A stretch of DNA of 64,000 bases from Rubeoparvulum massiliense (GTDB lineage Bacteria; Bacillota; Bacilli; Rubeoparvulales; Rubeoparvulaceae), in assembly GCF_001049895.1 (NCBI RefSeq), contig NZ_CVPE01000003.1, forward strand, positions 434,001 through 498,000, written 5' to 3'. Of the stretch, positions 19,894 to 30,001 are shown piece by piece; within the stretch, counting starts at the first letter, position 1; each line of letters starts with the position of its first letter. The notes beneath the pieces were generated by a model, which ran no database searches, had not been told where the DNA came from, and saw only the letters and a list, made by a program, of their open reading frames with translations. Position numbers and translations under genes: made by a program.

Positions 19894-20002
19894 CTATCCT
19901 TTATAGTTTACTCATTGCATCGAAAATTTCCTGTTTTTCAGCAAATTTCATTTAAAGTGAAGCGATTTAGGTTCAGATGAGACCCTTTAGTTGGGACAGT
20001 AG

Positions 20003-20043
20003 AGAGAAAAAAAGCCACCATCGACAGATACCGATAGTAGCTT
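20003..20043 (-). terminator. Rho-independent terminator of accDA
   Basis: 12-bp stem on the minus strand with two G-U pairs (20032-20043 with 20012-20023) followed by seven T. It ends accD-accA transcription 12 bp after the accA stop and separates it from pfkA-pyk. Confidence 0.8.
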
Positions 20044-20055
20044 GAAAGCTGAATT

Positions 20056-21036
20056 TTACTGATAATTTAATAATTGTTCCGCAGCAAAAGTATATTGACC
20101 CATCGCTCGATACTTATTGTAGCGTTGTTTCCGTAATTCTTTTTTGCTAAGACCTACTAATTGCTGAAGATTCTGCTCTAATGATTGACGGAAGGATTCC
20201 ATTAAAGCCTCATGGTTGCGGTGAGCACCACCTAAGGGCTCAGGGATAATCGCATCGACGACACCAAGCTCCATAAGATCCTTGGCTGTGATTCGCATGG
20301 TCTCTGCGGCTAATTGAGCCTTACTAGCATCCTTCCATAGCAAGGCTGCTGCACCCTCAGGTGAGATGACAGAATAAAAGCTATTTTCTAGCATTAGGAT
20401 ACGATTCCCTACACCGAGAGCCAATGCACCACCGCTACCACCCTCACCGGTAACGATAGAGATTACAGGAACATCAAGGGAGGCCATTTCTCTTAGGTTT
20501 CGGGCAATCGCTTCACTTTGTCCCCGCTCCTCTGCGGCAATTCCAGGATATGCCCCTGGGGTATTAATGAGGCAGATGATGGGACGACGAAATTTATTGG
20601 CTTGATACATGAGCCGTAATGCTTTGCGATATCCTTCAGGGTGGGGCATCCCAAAGTTACGATAGATATTCTCCTTTGTATCGCGCCCCTTCTGATGGCC
20701 AATCAACGTAACAGGACGACCGTTAAACTTAGCAATTCCTCCTACAATAGCCGGATCATCGCCATAAAGTCGATCACCATGCATCTCGATAAAATCGGGA
20801 AAGCAAGCTCGAATAAAGTCTAATGTAGTAGGACGTTGAGGATGACGAGCAATCTGTACACGCTGCCACGGCGTTAGACTCCCAAAGATCTCCGTTGCCA
20901 CCTGGTGAAATTTCTCTTCTAGACTATTGATCTCTTTACTAAAATCGATACCTTTTTCCTCTGTTAATTGTCGTAATTCTGCAATCTTTTCTTCTATCTC
21001 ATGTAAGGGTTTTTCAAACGGAAGGAAGGTGCTCAT
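20056..21036 (-). CDS. accA: Acetyl-CoA carboxylase carboxyltransferase subunit alpha
   Basis: With AccD forms the carboxyltransferase that moves CO2 from biotin to acetyl-CoA, making malonyl-CoA for fatty acid synthesis. The 326-aa crotonase-fold protein has a helical N-terminus ([16 protein letters not shown]), the acyl-CoA site [18 protein letters not shown], and [11 protein letters not shown]. Length is usual. The ATG overlaps the accD stop by 4 nt, consistent with coupled 1:1 synthesis. Confidence 0.96.
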   Translation of the reverse strand: MSTFLPFEKPLHEIEEKIAELRQLTEEKGIDFSKEINSLEEKFHQVATEIFGSLTPWQRVQIARHPQRPTTLDFIRACFPDFIEMHGDRLYGDDPAIVGGIAKFNGRPVTLIGHQKGRDTKENIYRNFGMPHPEGYRKALRLMYQANKFRRPIICLINTPGAYPGIAAEERGQSEAIARNLREMASLDVPVISIVTGEGGSGGALALGVGNRILMLENSFYSVISPEGAAALLWKDASKAQLAAETMRITAKDLMELGVVDAIIPEPLGGAHRNHEALMESFRQSLEQNLQQLVGLSKKELRKQRYNKYRAMGQYTFAAEQLLNYQ

Positions 21037-21893
21037 ACAAGTTCATTCCTTTCCATGTGAAGCTCCAATAGTTTAGCTAATACCTGACGCAATTCCTGGC
21101 GCTTCACCACCATATCCAATTGACCATGATCCATTAAAAATTCGGCAGTTTGAAAGTCCTTCGGTAATTCTTGCCGTATGGTCTGTTCAATGATCCGGCG
21201 ACCGGCAAAGCCAATCAGGGCACCTGGCTCTGCAATATTAATATCACCCAGTGAGGCAAAACTTGCAGAGACGCCTCCTGTTGTAGGATTGGTTAAGACA
21301 GAGATAAACAGCCCCCGCTTCTCATGAAACTGGGCAAGGGCAACACTGGTCTTCGCCATTTGCATCAAGCTGAGAATCCCCTCTTGCATCCGAGCACCAC
21401 CAGATGCTGAAAATAAAACAAATGGATATCTCTTCTTTTGAGCTACTTCTACAGCTCGAGCGATCTTTTCTCCGACGACCGATCCCATGCTTCCCATCCG
21501 AAAACGGGAATCCATTACACCCATTACCACAGGATATCCTTCAATCGTTCCTTCACCTGTTACCACAGCCTCTGCCAATCCTGTTTTCTCCATATCGGTC
21601 TTGAGCTTTTTCATATATTCAGGAAAGTTCAGAGGATCCTCTGAGAGCATGTCATTATCATACTCATGGATCTGACCATCATCTAAGGTAAATTGAATCC
21701 TCTCTTGTGCCGAGAGAGGAAAGTGATAACCGCATTGCTGACAAACTTTATACGATTTAAGTAACTCTCTGCTATACGTGATCGTACCACAAACATTACA
21801 TTTCACCATTACACCCTCGGGAATATCATTCTTCGCTTTTTCCGATGGAATGGTAGCGTAGCGTTTCCGCTTAAAAAATGTATCACGAAGCAT
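21033..21893 (-). CDS. accD: Acetyl-CoA carboxylase carboxyltransferase subunit beta
   Basis: Beta subunit of the carboxyltransferase. The 286-aa protein has an N-terminal Cys4 zinc ribbon (VKCNVCGTI at about 31-36 and VCQQCGYHF at about 52-55) followed by the carboxyltransferase domain with [20 protein letters not shown] and the acyl-CoA/biotin-site [20 protein letters not shown]. First gene of accDA. The 180-base region upstream of it is AT-rich; no FapR operator was recognised. Confidence 0.95.
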   Translation of the reverse strand: MLRDTFFKRKRYATIPSEKAKNDIPEGVMVKCNVCGTITYSRELLKSYKVCQQCGYHFPLSAQERIQFTLDDGQIHEYDNDMLSEDPLNFPEYMKKLKTDMEKTGLAEAVVTGEGTIEGYPVVMGVMDSRFRMGSMGSVVGEKIARAVEVAQKKRYPFVLFSASGGARMQEGILSLMQMAKTSVALAQFHEKRGLFISVLTNPTTGGVSASFASLGDINIAEPGALIGFAGRRIIEQTIRQELPKDFQTAEFLMDHGQLDMVVKRQELRQVLAKLLELHMERNELV

Positions 21894-22078
21894 GCTTCCA
21901 CCTCAATTTCTTCAAATCACATTACCTCTGTACAATGTTTTTTTGGATGAAAAGGTAAAAATATCAAACATGTGAGTAGTCACTCGCTAAGAATAGTATG
22001 TTTGGTTCATGATAACATATCTATTTTAAAAAAAGCAATAAGCCTGCCAATGGTTGGCATAATGTTACATGAAATACG

Positions 22079-22108
22079 AAAAAGCCCCACGGTTTTGTAC
22101 CTTGGGGC
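22079..22108 (-). terminator. Rho-independent terminator of the malic enzyme gene
   Basis: GCCCCAAGG / CCGTGGGGC (22100-22108 with 22084-22092 on the minus strand, one mismatch) followed by TTTTTCG. It lies 16 bp after the ytsJ stop. Confidence 0.8.
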
Positions 22109-22124
22109 CAAAAGCAATCTTTTA

Positions 22125-23357
22125 TTACTTCCCTTGTGTCAGTTCAATGGTATGGCGTTCAACCTCAGCAGGATCCACATGTCGACGAGCAACATTGGTT
22201 TCCATAGCTGCCTTGGCTACTGCAGCAGCAACCTTAGGAGCCACCTCTGGGTTAAACGGTTGGGGAATGACACAATCCTCATGAAGTTCCTCTGGTTTAA
22301 CCAGATCAGCAATGGCATATACCGCTGCCTTTTTCATCTCTTCGTTAATCTCTGAGGCATGCACATCAAGAGCACCACGGAAAATCCCGGGGAATGCTAA
22401 GACATTATTCACTTGATTGGGAAAATCAGAACGACCAGTACCAATTACACGAGCACCTGCAGCCTTAGCTTCCTCTGGCATGATTTCTGGAATTGGATTA
22501 GCCATAGCAAAGATGATCGCATCTTTATTCATGGTTGCTACCATTTCCTTCGTCAATGCTCCAGCTACAGAGACGCCGATGAAGACATCTGCACCTTTTA
22601 TGACATCTGCTAGAGTACCTTCAATGTGTTCATGATTGGTCACTTCAGCAATCCGATCCTTGATGGGATTCATGCCAAAGGGACGATCTTTATAAATAGC
22701 GCCTTTGGAATCGCACATGATTACATCTTGAACACCTAAGCTCATCAACAGCTTGATAATAGCAATGCCCGCTGCTCCAGCACCACTAGCAACCACCTTA
22801 ATCTGATCGATGGACTTATTCACAACGCGTAATGCGTTAATCAGCCCTGCAGCAGTTACGATGGCTGTACCATGTTGATCATCATGGAAGACAGGAATCC
22901 CCATCTCTTTCTTCAATCTCTCTTCAACAATGAAGCAATGAGGAGCGGAAATATCTTCAAGGTTAATACCACCGAAAGTAGGCTCTAAGTGTTTCACTGT
23001 ACGGATAATCTCTTCCACATCTGTGGTATTTAAACAGATCGGAAAAGCATCCACACCTGCGAAAGTTTTAAAAAGGACAGCTTTACCTTCCATGACCGGC
23101 ATAGCTGCTTCAGGTCCGATATCACCAAGACCTAGAACTGCAGTTCCATCACTGACGACCGCCACAAGATTCCCCTTCGCTGTATACTCATACACTTTCT
23201 CAGGGTTCTCATGAATCTCCTTACATGGTTCTGCAACACCAGGGGAATAGGCTAACGAGAGGTCACGAGCATTTTTTAATGCCACCTTAGATTCCACTGT
23301 GATCTTTCCTTGATGTAGTCGATGCATATTTAAAGCGTCTTCCCGTAAATTGGCCAT
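22125..23357 (-). CDS. ytsJ: Malic enzyme (YtsJ-like)
   Basis: Oxidative decarboxylation of malate to pyruvate. The 410-aa size and order are those of the short bacterial malic enzymes: malic N-terminal domain with [10 protein letters not shown], the catalytic Lys/Asp region around [18 protein letters not shown], metal site EDISAPHCF and FHDDQHGTA, then the NAD(P)-binding domain with [14 protein letters not shown]. Its place between accD and dnaE matches B. subtilis ytsJ, the main NADP-dependent malic enzyme there. Cofactor use cannot be decided from sequence alone. Confidence 0.92.
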   Translation of the reverse strand: MANLREDALNMHRLHQGKITVESKVALKNARDLSLAYSPGVAEPCKEIHENPEKVYEYTAKGNLVAVVSDGTAVLGLGDIGPEAAMPVMEGKAVLFKTFAGVDAFPICLNTTDVEEIIRTVKHLEPTFGGINLEDISAPHCFIVEERLKKEMGIPVFHDDQHGTAIVTAAGLINALRVVNKSIDQIKVVASGAGAAGIAIIKLLMSLGVQDVIMCDSKGAIYKDRPFGMNPIKDRIAEVTNHEHIEGTLADVIKGADVFIGVSVAGALTKEMVATMNKDAIIFAMANPIPEIMPEEAKAAGARVIGTGRSDFPNQVNNVLAFPGIFRGALDVHASEINEEMKKAAVYAIADLVKPEELHEDCVIPQPFNPEVAPKVAAAVAKAAMETNVARRHVDPAEVERHTIELTQGK

Positions 23358-23493
23358 TCCAATTTCACTCCTTCAAGACATCTCGAGAATATTAAGGAAA
23401 TGTGCTATACAATTTGATGAAATGTACCTCACAATGGTTTCATTATACCAAAATGGCGGGCAAGTAAAACCTCCAAACATCTTAGACAAACTT

Positions 23494-26400
23494 TCAGATG
23501 ATTTTCTTCAGTATAACAGAATTCTTACCCAATAACTGTTCTATCGTCGTTAATAGTTCTGTACTACCACTACAATTATACTTATAGCTTAATTTTCGTG
23601 TTTTTTTCGTCGATTCATAATGAAGATAGACTGGAATAGACCCAGGATGCTGTAATAGTCGTTCCTGTAATGTGAGGAGTACTCCTTCATTCTCTGCTGC
23701 AGGGATACGGATGAACAGCTGTGCTTCATCCATTCCTTGAGATCGCCTGCGCTTGAGTTGATTCAATACTTGCTGAGGTTCATAAAGCTGTTCTACTACA
23801 ATCTTGCTATTTTCTTCACTCTGTTCCACCTTCCCAGCGATGACAACGATACGGTTTCGTTCACAAAATTGTTGATTTTTCGAGTAGCTGTCAGGGAATA
23901 GCACTAGCTGCATGGTGGAAAATCGTCCTTCCACATTGGCAAATGCCATTCTTTCACCCTTTCGTGTTCGAATGGGCTTTACATCTGTAATAAGACCTAG
24001 GGTAGTTACCATGGTGCCAGCCTTTACCCGTGCTACCTGCTCTAAGGAGAGCAAGGGAGGTGTTTCCATTAAGCTGATCCATTCATCTAGAGGATGTCCC
24101 GAAACATAGAAGCCTAGCAGTTCTTTTTCATAATGGAGTTTTTCTAATAAGGTAAAGGGAGGTAACTCTGGGTATTGAATCTCCTCTTCCTCCGCTTCAC
24201 CCTTAGCGAAGAAGTGCAGCTGTTTCTCTGCTTTTTTCCTTTGATACTGCTGTCCCATTTCCATCACTTGATCAAGTATGGCCAGCATTTGTGCCCGATG
24301 TCCAGGAAAGATATCCATCGCTCCACTCATAATTAAAGATTCTATTACTCTGCGATTACAGAGTCGTAGATCAACTCGCTGACAGAAATCTGCTAAATCA
24401 CGAAATGCTTCCACCTTACGCTTTGTAATAATTTCATGCAGTGCAAGGGTCCCCACATTTTTTGTACTGGCTAAGCCAACCTGAATTTTGCCTTGCTCAT
24501 AGGTGAAATGAAGCTGGCTCCGATTCACATCGGGAGGAAGAATCCCAAAGCCCATCCGCTTTGCCTCCTCTACGTACTCCGCCAGCTTATTTTGATTGCC
24601 CATGGATTGAGAGAGAAGGCTAGCCATAAAGATGCCTGGATAGTTTGCTTTTAGATAAGCAAGGCGATACGCTAACATGGCATAAGCAGCAGAATGACTA
24701 CGATTAAAGCCATAATCTGCAAAACGAACGATCAAGTCATACACTTCATGAGCTAAGGCGTCATCATACCCTTTCCCTATACAGCCTCGAACAAAATGCT
24801 CCCGCTCCCGATCGAGAATCTCCCGTTTTTTCTTACTCACCGCCCGTCTTAAGAGGTCAGCTTCACCTAAGGAGAAACCAGCCATCGTCGAGGCGATCTG
24901 CATGATCTGTTCCTGATAGACGATGATACCATAGGTGGATGAAAGGATTCCTTCTAGATCAGGGTGAGGATATTGAATTGGGAGTTCGCCATGCTTTGCC
25001 TTAATAAATATAGGAATATTCTCCATGGGGCCAGGCCGGTATAAGGCTAGAACGGCCACAATATCCTCGAAAGAATTGGGTCGTAGCTCACGTAAGACAT
25101 GACGCATCCCCTCTGATTCTAATTGAAAGATCCCTGTGGTATCACCTTTAGCTAGTAGCTCATAGGTGGATGCATCATCAAAGGGTAAGTGATCCAACTG
25201 AAGCGCTATCCCTTCATGCTCTTCTACTTGAGCTAGAATCTCTTCAATCAGCGAAAGATTGCGTAAGCCTAAGAAGTCCATTTTCAATAATCCCAATACC
25301 TCTAGGACATTCATGGGATACTGAGTTAACCAGTGCTCGTCGGATCCTAACTGCAGAGGAACATGGGTTAGTAAAGGCTCCCTTGAAATAACCACACCTG
25401 CAGCATGTGTTGATGTATGTCGGGGCAATCCTTCTACCTTCTGAGCCAGTTGAATTAATTTCGTCACCTGGAGATTGTGGTTGAAGAGCTGTTCAAGCCT
25501 AGGTTCATCCTGCAATGCTTGGGCCAGCGTCATCCCAGGTGACTGAGGAATTAGCTTGGCAACGCCATCGATTACCTCCTTGGGATAATTAAGAACACGA
25601 CCTACATCGCGAATCGCTGCCCGTGCAGCCATGGTGCCAAAGGTGACAATTTGTGCGACATGTTCCTTCCCATATTTCTGCACCACATAGCGAATCATTT
25701 CATCACGCCTGCGGTCGGAAAAATCAATATCAATATCCGGCATGGAGATCCGTTCTGGATTTAGGAAGCGCTCAAATAATAGCTGGTGCTCCAAAGGATC
25801 GATATCAGTGATGCGTAATACATAAGCCACTAAACTACCAGCTGCAGAGCCCCGGCCTGGTCCAGTCATAATTCGTTGCTCATGAGCATAACGCATGAAA
25901 TCCCAAACGATTAAGAAGTAATCAGCAAATCCCATCTTCTCGATAATGGTTAATTCATGCTCCAAGCGTTGTTGAATAAGAGGAGTGACTGTTCCATATC
26001 GCTCTTGAACCCCTTTTTCACATAGAAGACGTAAATACTCTGCTGCACTCCAGCTTTTCCCCGAGGACTGAGATGACGTTGGTAATGGGTATGCCGGTAG
26101 AATCATCTGGTTCATAGGAATTTCAATGTGACAGCGCTGGGCAATGCGCGCTGTATTGGCTAAGGCTTGGGGAAATGCAGAAAATTGTTGAACCATTTCT
26201 TCTTCATCTTTTAAGTAGTATAAATTGGAACGAGCCTCTCCATTCTCTTCCAATGGTTCTCCTTTTTCGATGGCCTCTAAGATAGTTGCCAACACCGCAT
26301 CCTCTTGCTGTAAGTAATACACGTCATTGGTTACCACTAGTGGGATCCCTAATTCTTGATGGAGTGTAACAAGATACTGGTTGATGAGTTTCTCTTCCTC

Positions 26401-26931
26401 AAGTCCATGATCCTGTAATTCCAAAAAGAAGTGCTCGGCTCCGAAAAGCTGGAGATAGCGCTGGGCAATCGCTTTTCCCTGTGAGATGCCTCCATTTAAC
26501 AATACACTTGCCACTTCACCATGAATTCCTCCGCTTAAGGCAATTAAACCTTGATGGTGTTGAGCCAGTCGTGAAAAAGGGAGAAGTGGACGATGCTGAA
26601 TTAGCTGTATATTCATATGAGAGCTAATTCGCATTAAATTTTCATATCCTTCATAGGATTCAGCGAGAAGTACTAGTGTGAAGACAGGTGGATCCTTCAT
26701 TTGCATTGCTTCATCATGGATCAGTTCTACCTCTAGTCCTAGAATGGGTTGAATTCCTTGGCGGCGACATGCTTGATAAAAAGGAATCGTTCCATACATG
26801 GTATTTCGGTCTGTACAGGCGAGGGCTTTCATTCCTAAATCATTGGCCTTCTTAACTAAATCATCAATCCGATTAGGACTACGTAGTAGATCATATTCTG
26901 TATGTACATGAAGGTGGACAAAATCCCCCAT
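23494..26931 (-). CDS. dnaE: DNA polymerase III alpha subunit DnaE
   Basis: Replicative polymerase that in Bacillus extends RNA primers before handing over to PolC. Start chosen at ATG 26931 (MGDFVHLHVHTEYDLL), 6 nt after GAGGGTGA; a GTG at 26940 is a less likely alternative. The roughly 1145-aa protein has an N-terminal PHP domain (HLHVHTEYDLL; ALACTDRNTMYG), the polymerase core with catalytic PDIDIDFSDRRRDEMIRY, the fingers region NRSHSAAYAMLAYRLAYLKA, a helix-hairpin-helix and a C-terminal OB fold (VARVKAGTMVTTLGLITDV). Slightly longer than B. subtilis DnaE. Position after ytsJ matches Bacillus. Confidence 0.96.
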   Translation of the reverse strand: MGDFVHLHVHTEYDLLRSPNRIDDLVKKANDLGMKALACTDRNTMYGTIPFYQACRRQGIQPILGLEVELIHDEAMQMKDPPVFTLVLLAESYEGYENLMRISSHMNIQLIQHRPLLPFSRLAQHHQGLIALSGGIHGEVASVLLNGGISQGKAIAQRYLQLFGAEHFFLELQDHGLEEEKLINQYLVTLHQELGIPLVVTNDVYYLQQEDAVLATILEAIEKGEPLEENGEARSNLYYLKDEEEMVQQFSAFPQALANTARIAQRCHIEIPMNQMILPAYPLPTSSQSSGKSWSAAEYLRLLCEKGVQERYGTVTPLIQQRLEHELTIIEKMGFADYFLIVWDFMRYAHEQRIMTGPGRGSAAGSLVAYVLRITDIDPLEHQLLFERFLNPERISMPDIDIDFSDRRRDEMIRYVVQKYGKEHVAQIVTFGTMAARAAIRDVGRVLNYPKEVIDGVAKLIPQSPGMTLAQALQDEPRLEQLFNHNLQVTKLIQLAQKVEGLPRHTSTHAAGVVISREPLLTHVPLQLGSDEHWLTQYPMNVLEVLGLLKMDFLGLRNLSLIEEILAQVEEHEGIALQLDHLPFDDASTYELLAKGDTTGIFQLESEGMRHVLRELRPNSFEDIVAVLALYRPGPMENIPIFIKAKHGELPIQYPHPDLEGILSSTYGIIVYQEQIMQIASTMAGFSLGEADLLRRAVSKKKREILDREREHFVRGCIGKGYDDALAHEVYDLIVRFADYGFNRSHSAAYAMLAYRLAYLKANYPGIFMASLLSQSMGNQNKLAEYVEEAKRMGFGILPPDVNRSQLHFTYEQGKIQVGLASTKNVGTLALHEIITKRKVEAFRDLADFCQRVDLRLCNRRVIESLIMSGAMDIFPGHRAQMLAILDQVMEMGQQYQRKKAEKQLHFFAKGEAEEEEIQYPELPPFTLLEKLHYEKELLGFYVSGHPLDEWISLMETPPLLSLEQVARVKAGTMVTTLGLITDVKPIRTRKGERMAFANVEGRFSTMQLVLFPDSYSKNQQFCERNRIVVIAGKVEQSEENSKIVVEQLYEPQQVLNQLKRRRSQGMDEAQLFIRIPAAENEGVLLTLQERLLQHPGSIPVYLHYESTKKTRKLSYKYNCSGSTELLTTIEQLLGKNSVILKKII

Positions 26932-27078
26932 CCTATTCACCCTCTTTCTACCATATAATATCTCTTACTATTATAGCGATTTGATCGACTTTGGCACACT
27001 TCGTGATTTTTTACATAAAATCCCGGAATTAGTACTTGCCAAAAGTGATATGAATAGTGTAAAGTATCAAGTAACAAC

Positions 27079-27103
27079 CTGCTAACCATTAATTGGTTGG
27101 CAG
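27079..27103. repeat. Inverted repeat in the leader of the 70-aa gene
   Basis: CTGCTAACCA (27079-27088) / TGGTTGGCAG (27094-27103), one mismatch, 5-nt loop, without a T-tract. It sits about 50 bp before the start codon of the next plus-strand gene and could be a leader hairpin or operator. Confidence 0.4.
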
Positions 27104-27155
27104 ACCACAAAACGGTATGCGTGCAATTCGATTCTAGATGAATGGAGTGATGTCC

Positions 27156-27368
27156 ATGATTATCAATCGACGTAAACTGGTAGATGCTAAGATGGAGCGG
27201 TTACGGAGTGGATATTCCGCCTTTGCAGAATCCAAAGAAGTGGTTACACTTCTGGAAGAAGAGATTATTCGTGAACAGCTACCTGTCATTATTGAAAAAA
27301 CAGAGCTAGGGTGTTGGTTTATCCCTGAAAAAGAACGGAGCTTTTCTAGACAAGTTCAGCATGAATAA
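27156..27368 (+). CDS. Hypothetical 70-aa protein
   Basis: Small soluble protein with no recognised family. Start chosen at ATG 27156 (MIINRRKLVDAKMERLRSGY), 8 nt after GGAG; ATGs at 27138 and 27150 are in frame but poorly placed. The N-terminal 45 residues are predicted helical and charged (VDAKMERLRSG, SKEVVTLLEEEI), loosely recalling the layout of Spo0E-like phosphatases, but the SQELD motif is absent, so I do not assign it. The C-terminus is short and hydrophilic. It occupies the place next to dnaE where B. subtilis has the sporulation genes ytrH/ytrI, but does not resemble either. Confidence 0.6.
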   Translation: MIINRRKLVDAKMERLRSGYSAFAESKEVVTLLEEEIIREQLPVIIEKTELGCWFIPEKERSFSRQVQHE

Positions 27369-27370
27369 AT

Positions 27371-27395
27371 CCCAGGAATCTATGCTATTCCTGGG
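27371..27395. terminator. Bidirectional terminator between convergent genes
   Basis: Perfect 9-bp stem CCCAGGAAT (27371-27379) / ATTCCTGGG (27387-27395), 7-nt loop. Only weak T-richness follows on either strand. It lies between the stop of the 70-aa gene and the stop of the HAD gene. Confidence 0.6.
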
Positions 27396-27405
27396 ACTAC
27401 TTCAT

Positions 27406-28233
27406 TTAAAATGGGTAATTCGCCAATGTTTCCACCTGAATAAGTGATGGGTGAGTAAACTCCATCTTCCCATCATAAATGTAGATGGACTTCATCCCCA
27501 ATTCAATGGCAGGCAACACTTCATTGAACAAGTTATCTCCAATGGAGATGGCATGCTCTGGTTGGATTTGATATGTTTGTAAGACTTTTTGCAACCAGTT
27601 CTTCGTCTCCATCGGTTTGCCTGCTCGTGGGATGAGCCAATCAAAATAGGAATGCAGATCCAACTTCTCCAGGATTTCATGAGCGGCATCTTCATCACTA
27701 TTAGATAGTAGAACGATCTTCTTTGTACCTTGATAACGGGCCAGTGCTTCTTTTAATCCCGGGGTCTTCCTCATCATAAAATCAGGAGAAGCTAGGTATA
27801 GTTTGGTCTTCTGATAGGCAGGATAGCCATTGGTTAAACCTTGGTGAAGGGCTGCTGTGGTAGCAAGAATCCAACGGTCGCCGATCCCCAAAAACTCTCC
27901 ATATCGCAATTCAATCGGTGCTTGATATTCTGAAGGCCACTTTGACTGAGGTAGTGGTTCTCCATTCCAGCAATGAACCGCTTGTACCCTTTTCATCAGC
28001 GGCTCCACTGTTAATACAAGATCACGCTTAATATCGTAGATCTTTCCGATCAAAGCAATGTGGGTGCCACTCTGCATATTTTGATAGTCCTGCCAAAAAT
28101 CTGCTTGCCGCTCTAAAGGTAACATTTCCTGTAAGCAACGAGCGTAGTAAGTAAAATGAGCTTGCTCCTCATACAGGGTCCCATCCAGATCAAATACGAG
28201 AAGCTCCATTTGAGCCACAGTCCAATCTACCAT
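27406..28233 (-). CDS. HAD-superfamily hydrolase
   Basis: Haloacid-dehalogenase-like phosphatase or phosphohydrolase, 275 aa from the ATG at 28233, which lies 8 nt after CGGAGG; an in-frame TTG at 28239 is too close to that site. Motif I is VFDLDGTLYEE (nucleophile Asp), motif II VLLSNSDED, the motif III Lys lies around RAGKPMETKNW, and motif IV is ISIGDNLFNEV. The helical cap is inserted after motif I. The substrate is unknown. It follows ytoI by 24 bp and is probably co-transcribed. Confidence 0.85.
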   Translation of the reverse strand: MVDWTVAQMELLVFDLDGTLYEEQAHFTYYARCLQEMLPLERQADFWQDYQNMQSGTHIALIGKIYDIKRDLVLTVEPLMKRVQAVHCWNGEPLPQSKWPSEYQAPIELRYGEFLGIGDRWILATTAALHQGLTNGYPAYQKTKLYLASPDFMMRKTPGLKEALARYQGTKKIVLLSNSDEDAAHEILEKLDLHSYFDWLIPRAGKPMETKNWLQKVLQTYQIQPEHAISIGDNLFNEVLPAIELGMKSIYIYDGKMEFTHPSLIQVETLANYPF

Positions 28234-28257
28234 TATCAATTCCTCCGTTTATTCTAC

Positions 28258-29565
28258 TTATCGTTGTAACAATTGAGCTGTGAGAATTGCCTTCCCCATG
28301 ATTTTACCATCATTTTTGATGACTACTTCTAGTTTAGCGAATTTTCGACTCATTTCCAAAATATTAGTACAGATATGAATGGTCGCATCAATTTGAATGG
28401 GCTTAATAAAATAGATAAAGACATCCTCTGGTACCATATCACAGCGCTTAGCATAGCGTAGATAACGACGAGCCGCTTCGGTTAAGAGGGTGGTACATAT
28501 ACCGATGGATAGATTTCCATATGGATTGGTCATCTGTGGCGTAACCTTACCTTTAAAACAAATACAGCCATCCGACTCTTCTTCTTCGAAACCAGACATG
28601 ATTAGATTGACAAAGGTTTCACCCTTCTGGGGCTGACGTTGAATAAATTGCTGTGCTTTAAGGAGATCTTGACGTGTAACAATCCCTAACATCACTTTGT
28701 TACTATCCACAATGGGAAGCATTTCTATCCCCTCCCAGAGCATCACATGGGAAGCTGATGCAACGGAGGTCTGTGGAGTAATGGTGATGGGCTGCTTCGT
28801 CATCACACGATGAATCGGTGTATCTATCTGTGCGCCTACCATATCTCTACTTGTGACAATCCCCACCAATCTATTCTCCTCGTCAATAACAGGAAAACGA
28901 ATATGCTTACTCTCTTGCACGAGCTTTTGCCAATCTTCCACGGTCTGCGTAGGTCGCAAAGTGGTTACCTGCTCACTAGGAACCAATATATCCTCCACGG
29001 TCATAATCTCTTTTTTTATTAATTGATCATAGATGGCTCGGTTAATCATGGAGGCTACTGTAAAGGTATCATAGCCACAACTAATAATAGGAAGGGATAA
29101 CTGATCAGCAAGCTGTTTTACTTCGTCACTGGTATCAAAGCCCCCTGTGATCAAGACCGCTGTCCCATGCTGCAATGCTAATTTATGTGCTTGATAACGA
29201 TTTCCTACAATCAACAAGCTTCCTGGCTCAATATAACGTAACATGGCATCCAATTGCATAGCACCAATAAAGAACTTATTCAGCGACTTATGCAGACCAT
29301 TTCTTCCGCCTAGTACTTGTCCATCCACAATTTTTAATAATTCAGCAAAGGTCAAGCGTTCAAAGTTCTCTTTACGCTTTCGCTCAATCCGTACTGTTCC
29401 CACCCGTTCGATGGAACTGACTAGCCCCTGTACTTCTGCCTCCTTGATCGCCCGATAAGCTGTACCCTCACTTACTTCAAGATCCTTGGCAATTTGACGA
29501 ACAGAAATCTTCGTACCTACGTCCAGTGATTCAATATATTGGATGATAGCTTCATGTTTCGTCAT
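28258..29565 (-). CDS. ytoI: YtoI-like DRTGG/CBS/hot-dog regulatory protein
   Basis: 435-aa multidomain protein, probably cytoplasmic. Order: winged-helix-like DNA-binding segment (KISVRQIAKDLEVSEGTAYRAIKEAE, about 17-42), DRTGG domain (about 75-185, LLIVGNRYQAHKLALQHGTAVLITGGF), two CBS domains (about 190-310, with RFPVIDEENRLVGIVTSRDM and MLPIVDSNKVMLGIVTRQDL), and a C-terminal hot-dog thioesterase-like domain (about 330-435, TPQMTNPYGNLSIG). CBS pairs usually bind adenine nucleotides. The arrangement matches B. subtilis YtoI, whose role is unknown. Lies 59 bp after the small membrane gene. Confidence 0.88.
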   Translation of the reverse strand: MTKHEAIIQYIESLDVGTKISVRQIAKDLEVSEGTAYRAIKEAEVQGLVSSIERVGTVRIERKRKENFERLTFAELLKIVDGQVLGGRNGLHKSLNKFFIGAMQLDAMLRYIEPGSLLIVGNRYQAHKLALQHGTAVLITGGFDTSDEVKQLADQLSLPIISCGYDTFTVASMINRAIYDQLIKKEIMTVEDILVPSEQVTTLRPTQTVEDWQKLVQESKHIRFPVIDEENRLVGIVTSRDMVGAQIDTPIHRVMTKQPITITPQTSVASASHVMLWEGIEMLPIVDSNKVMLGIVTRQDLLKAQQFIQRQPQKGETFVNLIMSGFEEEESDGCICFKGKVTPQMTNPYGNLSIGICTTLLTEAARRYLRYAKRCDMVPEDVFIYFIKPIQIDATIHICTNILEMSRKFAKLEVVIKNDGKIMGKAILTAQLLQR

Positions 29566-29624
29566 TATCGTTCCTCCACACTCTGTTTCAATGGTTACTG
29601 TATCTATTATATAACAAGGAGAAA

Positions 29625-29870
29625 CTATTTACCTAGTGCTCTCTTCTCATTTCCTCTACTTTGTAAGACTTCTTTCGCTTCTTGAGTAAAACGCCCCTGT
29701 AGTAATCCACTATAAAGGTAGGAAAATAATGTGATTACAGCTAGAGCGATCCATAATAGTGCAAATGGTGTAGAGAGTCGCTCTTCGTCTTCGATATGCA
29801 ACATGGGAATAGCAAAGTAGAGGGCGATGATACCTAGAATAAAAAACAAATAATGTCCCATTCTTTTCAT
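29625..29870 (-). CDS. Small two-TM membrane protein, YtpI position
   Basis: 81-aa protein from the ATG at 29870 (MKRMGHYLFF), preceded by AAGGGGTGA. Two hydrophobic helices (YLFFILGIIALYFAIPML, about 7-24, and FALLWIALAVITLFSYLYSGLL, about 36-58) joined by an acidic loop (HIEDEERL), then a positively charged cytoplasmic tail. It holds the position of B. subtilis ytpI next to ytoI, but I could not establish sequence similarity, so this is a positional guess. Confidence 0.65.
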   Translation of the reverse strand: MKRMGHYLFFILGIIALYFAIPMLHIEDEERLSTPFALLWIALAVITLFSYLYSGLLQGRFTQEAKEVLQSRGNEKRALGK

Positions 29871-29940
29871 CAATTCACCCCTTCATGCGATTCTATTTAG
29901 CCTTACTCCATATGTATGGCTGATCCATTAATAATATACA

Positions 29941-29994
29941 GATCAAAAGAGACACCCCTTGAATCGGTCAAAGAAATACCGATTGAGGAGTGTC
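29941..29994 (-). terminator. Rho-independent terminator of the yheA-ytkL-peptidase operon
   Basis: Imperfect long stem (29951-29968 with 29978-29994; inner AATCGGT/ACCGATT and outer GACAC/GTGTC are perfect) followed on the minus strand by TCTTTTGATC. It lies just after the M20 peptidase stop. Confidence 0.75.
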
Positions 29995-30001
29995 ATCTCT
30001 C

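Noticed and set aside
27156-27368. Spo0E-like phosphatase call for the 70-aa protein
   Set aside because: The helical layout is similar but the SQELD motif that defines the family is absent.
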